From Thermoplasmata archaeon (lineage in GTDB: Archaea; Thermoplasmatota; Thermoplasmata; SG8-5; JAGLSY01), in NCBI GenBank assembly GCA_023137005.1, contig JAGLQE010000408.1, forward strand, positions 1 through 12,550: 12,550 bases of DNA. The letters run 5' to 3'. Below, in pieces: positions 7,598-12,550 of the stretch (position 1 is the first letter of the stretch; every line of letters starts with the position of its first letter). The notes under the pieces are model-generated. The model saw only the letters and a program-made list of their open reading frames with translations, ran no database searches and was not told the origin of the DNA. Made by a program: the position numbers and the translations under genes.

Positions 7598-8887
7598 ATG
7601 CCGGCAAAGGTGATATTGGGCACCCAATGGGGTGACGAGGGAAAGGGAAAGTTCACTGATCTAATGGCAGATGATGCCGAACTCGTTGTGAGATTTCAGG
7701 GGGGAAACAATGCTGGCCACACCATAGTTTTTGGTGGCAATACATTCAAACTTCACCTTGTTCCATCTGGAATTCTGAGAAAGAATGTCACTTCGGTTGT
7801 GGGCAATGGGGTTGTCATAGACCCTGCGGCATTCCTCAAGGAACTGGATCAACTGGCAGAGGCAAATGTAGAGACCGGGGATTTGAAGATATCTGATAGA
7901 GCCCATGTCATAATGCCCTACCACAAGACCATTGACGGATTGGAGGAGGTCGTGAAAGGTAATCTAGCTGCTGGCACGACCAAGAGAGGCATCGGCCCAT
8001 GTTATTCAGACAAAACAGCGAGGTTCGGGATGCGCATGTGCGATCTCATGGACCCTGAGGAGTTCAGGCACAAATTATCGGTCGCATATCCACTCAAATC
8101 CAAGTACATACAGGCACTGGATGGAGATATCGGACAAACAATGGAAGAGATATTCGATGAATACATGGCACTGGCTGAAAGATTGAAGCCCTATGTTTGC
8201 GATACCTCTGTTCTTATCAATGATGCCCTGGACCAGGGCAAGAATATCCTTTTCGAAGGTGCACAGGGAACCCATCTGGACATTGACCACGGTGTTTACC
8301 CATACGGCACATCATCATCCACTGTGACAGGAGGGTGTCTCATCGGAACAGGCCTCGGCCCCAAAAGACTGGACAAGGTCGTCGGTGTCGTGAAAGCCTA
8401 TACCAGTCGCGTTGGAACTGGACCCTTCCCCACAGAGCTCTTTGACGACTTGGGAGAGCATATCGCGGATAAAGGTGGAGAGTTCGGAACCACCACTGGC
8501 CGAAGAAGAAGAGTGGGATGGCTGGACCTTGTCATGGTGGAGTACGCGGTACGGGTCAATGGACTGGACAGTATCGTCATAACCAAATCCGATGTCCTTG
8601 CAGGATTGGACGAGATAAAGGTCGCGACCCACTACACACAGGATGGAAAAGATGTTCATCATTTCCCGGCGAGCATGCCGGATGTGGCAAGATGCGTGCC
8701 TCAATACCACACATTGGCAGGATGGCCCGATCTCACAAGCGAGGAATGGGGAGCTATCGCCAGCAAAGGACGGGATGGACTTCCAGAAGGCCTGAAGGCT
8801 TATATCACATTCATCGAGGCAAATCTCAAGGTCCCGGTCGATGTCGTGTCATACGGGCCTGGACGAGAAGAGAATATCTACTTGTGA
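7598..8887 (+). CDS. purA: Adenylosuccinate synthetase
   Basis: This cytoplasmic enzyme joins IMP and aspartate using GTP to form adenylosuccinate, the first step from IMP to AMP. At 429 residues it matches the family's usual length. Visible motifs are the P-loop GTQWGDEGKGK (8-18) with catalytic D13, then GGNNAGHT (35-42) with H41, as numbered in the E. coli enzyme. GAGTTKRGIGP-like residues (AAGTTKRGIGP, 124-134), FEGAQGTHLDID (219-230), the aspartate-binding TTTGRRRR segment (298-305) and the guanine-specificity segment TKSD (329-332) follow. All key residues are present, so it should be active. The start is placed at MPAKVILGTQ; the frame is open further upstream, but that part overlaps the divergent gene and resembles nothing. 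It is the only plus-strand gene and is not next to other purine genes. Confidence 0.97.
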   Translation: MPAKVILGTQWGDEGKGKFTDLMADDAELVVRFQGGNNAGHTIVFGGNTFKLHLVPSGILRKNVTSVVGNGVVIDPAAFLKELDQLAEANVETGDLKISDRAHVIMPYHKTIDGLEEVVKGNLAAGTTKRGIGPCYSDKTARFGMRMCDLMDPEEFRHKLSVAYPLKSKYIQALDGDIGQTMEEIFDEYMALAERLKPYVCDTSVLINDALDQGKNILFEGAQGTHLDIDHGVYPYGTSSSTVTGGCLIGTGLGPKRLDKVVGVVKAYTSRVGTGPFPTELFDDLGEHIADKGGEFGTTTGRRRRVGWLDLVMVEYAVRVNGLDSIVITKSDVLAGLDEIKVATHYTQDGKDVHHFPASMPDVARCVPQYHTLAGWPDLTSEEWGAIASKGRDGLPEGLKAYITFIEANLKVPVDVVSYGPGREENIYL

Positions 8888-8907
8888 ATCTACTGATCCC
8901 ATGACTT

Positions 8908-8920
8908 TGAGCCTAGCTCA
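8908..8920. terminator. Small hairpin between convergent purA and the cysteine-less thioredoxin-like gene
   Basis: TGAGC-CTA-GCTCA has perfect 5-bp arms with a 3-nt loop. It lies 21 nt after the purA stop and within 75 bp of the convergent stop at 8962. It could act as a bidirectional terminator, but no T-run follows, so this is tentative. Confidence 0.3.
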
Positions 8921-8961
8921 TAATATTGGACATATATCTCAGATATGGCGAAAGAGGAGAA

Positions 8962-9795
8962 TCAATACCCGCTATCATAGTACTTGACAGCATCCGTCAT
9001 CCACTCATCCAATACGGCTTCTTCGACCACTCCCTCCCATGCATGCCATATGGGGACATTGTTCTGACTTTTCGTGATGATGATCGTCATTGGGATATCA
9101 TTGTCACCACCATTTGGATCATATATGGGTAGAACCTCACTGGCTCGTGGCTCATCGACGCCCAGAGTAAGATCAAAGTATACGACATCCGCGGAATATT
9201 CCTGATATATATTTTCCCATGTCGTTATCTGGCTTCCAGAGGTTGTGGAATCCCGCACGGTCATGAGTATAGGGCTATTGACAATGGTGACATTGATCCA
9301 CATAGGATGGGGAACAACCGAGGATGGGAACGGATGCATGAGTGGCGTCATTACCCAGAAGTCATCATCGGACGCACTTACGAGGTGCATGAAGTCTGGC
9401 GTATTATCATCCACATTGGGATCCGTATCTTCTAAAAATTCTTCCATATTGGATATACCATCTCCATCCGGATCTTGTATACCATCATTCAACAGGTCTC
9501 CGAAATTATCCATCTCCCAGTTATCTGGTAATCCATCCCCATCACTATCACTTAGGTAGGGGTCATTGCCATCGTCCAGATAGATATAGGCGAAGGCAGC
9601 CAGTATGATGATCATAGCCAGGCTGATGGCCACGACCTTCTTCGCACTGGAATACCATCTACTGCAATAGGGACACTTCATGGCTGTTGCTGGAACTGAC
9701 TTGCCGCAGTAAAAACACTCTACCTCGGCCTGTTTTTTCTTGCCTGTTGCCTCAGTATCCTGGTCGGATTTTCTGGATGATCCCCTGTGTGCCAT
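8962..9795 (-). CDS. Zinc ribbon / membrane helix / calcium-binding insert / thioredoxin-like domain lacking CxxC
   Basis: This 277-residue protein has a zinc ribbon at the cytoplasmic end (C27, C30, C41, C44), one membrane helix (about 53-72), an Asp-rich insert with two thrombospondin type 3-like calcium motifs (DSDGDGLPD at 83-91, DPDGDGISN at 108-116), and a thioredoxin-like domain outside the membrane (about 145-275). The C-terminal half aligns end to end with the protein at 11498-12223: both have YDPxG, an IPxTI cis-Pro segment (P235 here) and HxWEGVVEE. Where that paralogue has EGCAPC this one reads STTSGSQ, so both active-site cysteines are gone and disulfide exchange is not expected. 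The start at 9795 has no Shine-Dalgarno, but a TATA-like box is centred about 26 nt upstream, fitting a leaderless transcript. A structural, chaperone-like or calcium-dependent role is possible; none is shown. Confidence 0.85.
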   Translation of the reverse strand: MAHRGSSRKSDQDTEATGKKKQAEVECFYCGKSVPATAMKCPYCSRWYSSAKKVVAISLAMIIILAAFAYIYLDDGNDPYLSDSDGDGLPDNWEMDNFGDLLNDGIQDPDGDGISNMEEFLEDTDPNVDDNTPDFMHLVSASDDDFWVMTPLMHPFPSSVVPHPMWINVTIVNSPILMTVRDSTTSGSQITTWENIYQEYSADVVYFDLTLGVDEPRASEVLPIYDPNGGDNDIPMTIIITKSQNNVPIWHAWEGVVEEAVLDEWMTDAVKYYDSGY

Positions 9796-9817
9796 TACTT
9801 GCTGAATATCCTACTCA

Positions 9818-9825
9818 GATATAAA
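9818..9825 (-). promoter_or_regulatory. TATA-like box for a probable leaderless transcript
   Basis: Minus-strand TTTATATC lies 22 nt before the ATG at 9795. This is the distance expected when transcription starts at the start codon, and it agrees with the lack of a ribosome binding site. Confidence 0.5.
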
Positions 9826-9949
9826 TGATGGCACTCCAAAAGCTAAGCATTTGGAATATCCTCTCTATCTATACTCTGGAACATACCAATAGAAAGGATA
9901 TGTGCCATTATTGGGATTAAACATTTTTCTGTGAAAATTGTTTAATTTA

Positions 9950-9983
9950 TATTTGCGCACTGGCCAATTGGAGAGCGCAAATA
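9950..9983. repeat. Inverted repeat TATTTGCGC...GCGCAAATA overlapping a TATA-like box
   Basis: Perfect 9-bp arms (9950-9958, 9975-9983) enclose 16 bp containing the palindrome CCAATTGG (9964-9971). On the minus strand the downstream arm runs into AAATATAA, a TATA candidate. A protein bound here could block or recruit transcription factors. An operator role is inferred from geometry. Confidence 0.5.
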
Positions 9984-9991
9984 CAATTCAA

Positions 9992-10023
9992 CTCAAGCCA
10001 ATACTTCTGTATTATGACTTGAG
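9992..10023 (-). terminator. Two-part hairpin downstream of the thioredoxin-CcdA fusion gene
   Basis: CTCAAG pairs with CTTGAG (9992-9997, 10018-10023) and, inside that, AATAC-TTCT-GTATT forms a 5-bp stem with a tetraloop (10000-10013). It starts about 80 nt after the stop at 10104 and could end or protect the operon mRNA. A T-run is absent, so other roles are open. Confidence 0.35.
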
Positions 10024-10103
10024 GATTATTCAATAAATTCCCAATACATAGCAGTGCATGATTTTCACCCAGAAGCTTGAGAACAAAGCGTGATAGATGA
10101 ATT

Positions 10104-11486
10104 TCACCACAATTCCATTCCAAAATACCTCAGAGCGAAGATCGTACCAATGATCACGATGGCCAGACCGAACAATGGCTGTATCCATTTTCCTGCATTG
10201 ATATACTTATTGCCCAGCTTTCCCTTCATTTCACCACTGGCTACACAGAATGGGATGATCACAAGACCATGTCCGAGACCAAACAAGCCCATCATCAAGC
10301 CCCCCATGATCAACGAGATATCCTGAGACAGCATGAGGACGATGACCGGGAACACTAAAGAGATGGCACATGGAGCCCAACCGATGGAGAAAAGGATCCC
10401 CAGAAAAAAAGAGGCCAGATTAGCTGAACGCTTACCCAATTTATCTATTATTCGAGCTCCGTATCCATTCATGACATTCTGGCCATCATCCATCTTGGAG
10501 TCTTCTTCACGTTTTGAAATGGAAATGATCTCACTGAAAGGTTTGACCGCATTGATACCCAATATAACGAGAATACTTCCCGCAATAAGATAGAAAGTCC
10601 TAGATATCTCGATGAACAGCCCCACATATGATATTAGAAGTCCAAACAAAAGGAATACCAATGTGGTTCCGATGGTGAAGGACACACCTATCCAGAGACC
10701 GCCTTTCCAATTGAGATCCAATGATGTTCCATCCTCGGCCTCGTCCTTCATAGACCCGATATACGATATCATGGTCAGCAAGAGGAGTATGGAGCATGGT
10801 GAGAAGGATGTGATGATGCCCAGTAATAGCATGCTGGTCAAGGTAACTCCATCAGATACCTCTCCCCTGAACTCCCCCCACTCACCAGACAATATATCAT
10901 CTACATCGGATGCCATAGAATCATGGGTCTGGATCCCGTCCAGCTCACCACTGCCCAGACAATATACATGATACACGCCAACAATATCCATATCCTGGTC
11001 GATCAATATCATGCTCGGATTGGCAAAACTGCTGTCCACCTCCCAATATTCCTGGTACTGGCTGGCAATTGGGAAAGGCTCGAACTCCTCGATCCAGTGC
11101 CATGTGATATTGATGCCGTACCATTGCTCCACCAATGCCCATCCATCATCCGAATACGAATTCTTTCTGATATTCAAAGTTATGATACTGATATTCGGGT
11201 CATCTTCATCTGCCAGTATTTTCAATTCCTCGATCTGCTCTCTCATGTGGTCTTCACATTCCATGCACACCGGGCTCTCGAATTGGGTTATATGGAGTAT
11301 TGTCACCTGGCCTTCCATATCACTCAAGGAAAAGCTCCTGTTCAAGTGGTCCGTGGCTGTAAAATCAGGGGCTGGCCTGATCTCCGCATCCTGGCCCTGG
11401 CTATCAAAGCCCACAATTAGAAATGATGCCACTAGAATCATTGATAAGATAATTGCGATATATCCAAATCTTTTCCTATCACCCAT
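10104..11486 (-). CDS. Thioredoxin-domain / CcdA (DsbD-type) membrane thiol-electron carrier fusion
   Basis: This 460-residue protein has an N-terminal membrane anchor (about 8-26), then an AhpC/ResA-type thioredoxin domain outside the membrane (about 38-200) whose active site is CMEC (C74, C77) after the FESPV strand end. A six-helix CcdA/DsbD-like membrane domain follows (about 217-455). That part shows the paired-cysteine half-repeats expected of CcdA: TSFSPCSILLL (C231) and GWAPCAISLV (C373). CcdA proteins carry electrons from cytoplasmic thioredoxin to extracytoplasmic thiol proteins; here the likely acceptor domain is fused on the same chain, in the opposite order to DsbD's C-terminal thioredoxin. 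The start at 11486 is set by GAGGTG 7 nt upstream, which spans the previous gene's stop. The gap from that gene is only 11 nt, so the two are surely one operon. Confidence 0.92.
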   Translation of the reverse strand: MGDRKRFGYIAIILSMILVASFLIVGFDSQGQDAEIRPAPDFTATDHLNRSFSLSDMEGQVTILHITQFESPVCMECEDHMREQIEELKILADEDDPNISIITLNIRKNSYSDDGWALVEQWYGINITWHWIEEFEPFPIASQYQEYWEVDSSFANPSMILIDQDMDIVGVYHVYCLGSGELDGIQTHDSMASDVDDILSGEWGEFRGEVSDGVTLTSMLLLGIITSFSPCSILLLLTMISYIGSMKDEAEDGTSLDLNWKGGLWIGVSFTIGTTLVFLLFGLLISYVGLFIEISRTFYLIAGSILVILGINAVKPFSEIISISKREEDSKMDDGQNVMNGYGARIIDKLGKRSANLASFFLGILFSIGWAPCAISLVFPVIVLMLSQDISLIMGGLMMGLFGLGHGLVIIPFCVASGEMKGKLGNKYINAGKWIQPLFGLAIVIIGTIFALRYFGMELW

Positions 11487-11493
11487 TTGATAA

Positions 11494-11499
11494 CACCTC
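11494..11499 (-). promoter_or_regulatory. Ribosome binding site deciding the start of the thioredoxin-CcdA fusion
   Basis: GAGGTG ends 7 nt before ATG 11486 and overlaps the stop of the upstream gene (11498-11500). It rules out the in-frame TTG at 11501, which lies upstream of the site. Confidence 0.75.
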
Positions 11500-12223
11500 A
11501 ATTCACCTCATGGTATGCGAGAGCATCCACTATCCAGGCCTCAAGGATCGGTTCTTCCACTACCCCTTCCCAGCTGTGCCATAGGATACTATTATTCGGC
11601 CCTTTTGTCAAAAGGATGGTCAGGGGGATAAAATGCGGGTCTCCATCAGGATCATATGCCGCAAAGGTATCAGAGGCATCTGGCTCATCAGTTCCAGAGA
11701 GCAGATCATAATATTCTATATCATTCGAATACTTGGCATAGATCGATTCACAGATCTCTGTTTGTGCGATACATGGTGCGCATCCTTCACTGTGTGTGAA
11801 TATCAATACGGGTTTGAAGGCCACGTCCTGGGCAGCCCATGATGGATGGTTGACAATGCCTCTAGGCAAGGTATGATCCGTGGGATTGTTTGTCCAAAAG
11901 TCATTCACTCCAGGCCCGATATTGAACTGAAATACTGGATCAAGATCTTCAATATCATCATCATCATCAATGATATCATTTGGATCATCAGAATATGGGT
12001 CCTGGCTCTCATCCGGGATCATGATATAGGATAGTGCGGCCAACAGGATGATGGCGGCCAGCATCACAGCCAGCAATTGTTTTCCCGAAGAATACCATTT
12101 ACCACAATGGGGGCACCTGAGGGCCTGAGGCTTGACCAGTTTGTCACAGTAGTAGCACTCGGTGTATCGTTTTTCCTCCATTTCCTTCTGGCTCAATTTC
12201 TTCGAAGATGATCCTTTTGCCAT
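11498..12223 (-). CDS. Zinc ribbon / membrane helix / extracytoplasmic thioredoxin protein with CAPC active site
   Basis: This 241-residue protein has a Lys-rich N-terminus and a zinc ribbon (C23, C26, C37, C40), one membrane helix (about 49-68), an acidic linker (75-97, DDDDD run) and a thioredoxin-like domain (about 100-240). The active site is GCAPC (C148, C151) and the cis-proline is in FIPLT (P200). The Lys-rich start suggests the ribbon is cytoplasmic and the thioredoxin outside. It lies between a 76-residue CxxC protein and the CcdA-type fusion, so it is the likely recipient of electrons from CcdA; substrates are unknown. The start at 12223 is preferred over ATG 12235: GAGGT stands 5 nt upstream, and MAKGSSSKK then lines up with MAHRGSSRK of the paralogue at 8962-9795. 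I do not know a named family with this domain order. Confidence 0.9.
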   Translation of the reverse strand: MAKGSSSKKLSQKEMEEKRYTECYYCDKLVKPQALRCPHCGKWYSSGKQLLAVMLAAIILLAALSYIMIPDESQDPYSDDPNDIIDDDDDIEDLDPVFQFNIGPGVNDFWTNNPTDHTLPRGIVNHPSWAAQDVAFKPVLIFTHSEGCAPCIAQTEICESIYAKYSNDIEYYDLLSGTDEPDASDTFAAYDPDGDPHFIPLTILLTKGPNNSILWHSWEGVVEEPILEAWIVDALAYHEVN

Positions 12224-12228
12224 AATAT

Positions 12229-12233
12229 ACCTC
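12229..12233 (-). promoter_or_regulatory. Ribosome binding site for the zinc-ribbon thioredoxin gene
   Basis: GAGGT lies 5 nt before ATG 12223 and overlaps the preceding gene's TGA (12232-12234). The site favours translation from 12223 over the ATGA-overlapping ATG at 12235, which has no site of its own. Confidence 0.6.
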
Positions 12234-12462
12234 ATATCAGCATTCTTTTGAGCTTATCTATATCCGGAACCTTCCCCGAGAAGAGCACTTTACCATCCAC
12301 CACAAGGGCGGGGGTCATCATAACACCTCGCTTGGCTATTTCGGCAAAATCATCTACCTTGACTATCTCTACCTCTATGGCCAGTTCCTTGACCGCTTCT
12401 CTCACATTGTTCTCCAGGGTCTTGCACTTCGCACACCCTGAACCCAGTACCTCTATTTTCAT
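12232..12462 (-). CDS. Small thioredoxin-fold redox protein (MTH895-like, CxxC)
   Basis: This 76-residue cytoplasmic protein matches the single-domain 'redox-active disulfide protein 2'/thioredoxin_3 family. It opens MKIEVLGSGCAKC, with C10 and C13 as the redox pair directly after the first strand. VEIVKVDD follows as strand two, then the cis-proline segment MMTPALVVDGK (P51) and the C-terminal helix. The length is usual for the family, which is often found beside YraQ/ArsP-type permeases or in redox operons. The start is clear: GGAGG 7 nt upstream. It overlaps the next gene's possible upstream ATG by an ATGA and is 27 nt after the partial membrane protein, so it belongs to the same operon. 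It could feed electrons to the CcdA-type protein downstream, but the partner is inferred. Confidence 0.92.
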   Translation of the reverse strand: MKIEVLGSGCAKCKTLENNVREAVKELAIEVEIVKVDDFAEIAKRGVMMTPALVVDGKVLFSGKVPDIDKLKRMLI

Positions 12463-12469
12463 ATTTCAT

Positions 12470-12474
12470 CCTCC
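12470..12474 (-). promoter_or_regulatory. Ribosome binding site of the small CxxC protein
   Basis: GGAGG lies 7 nt before ATG 12462, inside the 27-nt gap after the upstream stop. It is the strongest such site in the window and implies high translation within the operon. Confidence 0.7.
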
Positions 12475-12489
12475 ATTTTTCTATTTATT

Positions 12490-12550
12490 TCATAGTATCA
12501 TATTGAACATGTAGCCAGTGATGATTATTCCGATGGTGACGATCGCCACG
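12490..12550 (-). CDS. C-terminal end of a membrane protein, probably a YraQ/ArsP-type permease (truncated by window edge)
   Basis: The last 19 codons before a TGA at 12490-12492 read VAIVTIGIIITGYMFNMIL, a hydrophobic stretch ending like a final membrane helix. The ending resembles UPF0718/DUF318 permeases (YraQ, ArsP), whose genes often precede an MTH895-like CxxC protein like the one 27 nt downstream. With so few residues the family call rests mainly on that neighbour, and another membrane protein is possible. Confidence 0.45.
   Translation of the reverse strand, partial: VAIVTIGIIITGYMFNMIL

Larger units (their letters stand above)
9796..10103. other. 308-bp spacer between the CcdA-type fusion gene and the cysteine-less paralogue
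   Basis: There is no convincing gene here. It holds two inverted repeats (9950-9983 and 9992-10023), two TATA-like boxes facing the minus strand (about 9945-9952 and 9818-9825), and a 19-codon minus-strand frame (9865-9924, MFNPNNGTYPFYWYVPEYR) that starts 22 nt after the first box. The spacer suggests that the 8962-9795 gene is transcribed separately from the cluster upstream. Confidence 0.55.

Noticed and set aside
7483..7656. A 58-codon N-terminal extension of Cys4 paralogue B
   Set aside because: It overlaps the divergent promoter region and the first codons of purA, has no match in the equal-length paralogue, and a GGTGA site fits the start at 7482.
8315..8710. 131-codon minus-strand frame inside purA
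   Set aside because: It lies wholly within a well-conserved enzyme gene and its product looks like nothing known; it is a reading-frame shadow.

Overview
The window looks archaeal. It holds a 20S-proteasome alpha-type protein, an archaeal-type TtuA/Ncs6-like tRNA thiolase, TATA-type boxes at archaeal spacing ahead of several genes, GAGGTG/GGAGG ribosome binding sites with 7-nt spacing, and large secreted proteins ending in one membrane helix and a charged tail. That surface-protein style suggests Thermoplasmatota, but this is inference; no rRNA or tRNA gene is present to settle it. Apart from purA, every gene lies on the minus strand.

Left part (1-5916, minus): the 5' end of a TtuA-like tRNA 2-thiolation enzyme runs off the left edge. 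Just upstream of it (30 nt) is a 1780-residue cell-surface protein: signal peptide, two GLUG-repeat modules, a DUF11-like domain, cadherin/VCBS-like domains, a putative-Ig-like domain, a calcium-binding Asp-rich (thrombospondin type 3) segment, a membrane helix and an acidic tail.

Middle (6028-8887): a 241-residue minus-strand protein joins an N-terminal ribbon-helix-helix DNA-binding domain to a proteasome alpha-subunit fold. Its leader carries four 11-bp phased repeats that look like its own operator. I think this is the most unusual item in the window. Next come two tandem 72-residue paralogues with four invariant cysteines. A divergent promoter region then leads to purA (adenylosuccinate synthetase) on the plus strand.

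Right part (8962-12550, minus): a thiol-disulfide cluster. In transcription order it has the last codons of a membrane protein (probably a YraQ/ArsP-type permease), a 76-residue CxxC thioredoxin-like protein, a zinc-ribbon/membrane-helix/extracytoplasmic thioredoxin protein, and a fusion of a thioredoxin domain with a CcdA/DsbD-type membrane electron carrier. These are tightly packed, with 27-, 8- and 11-nt gaps. After a 308-bp spacer with two inverted repeats comes a paralogue of the zinc-ribbon thioredoxin protein. It has lost both active-site cysteines and gained a calcium-binding Asp-rich insert. A reasonable reading is that CcdA moves reducing power across the membrane to the anchored thioredoxin, while the cysteine-less copy has a structural or binding role.
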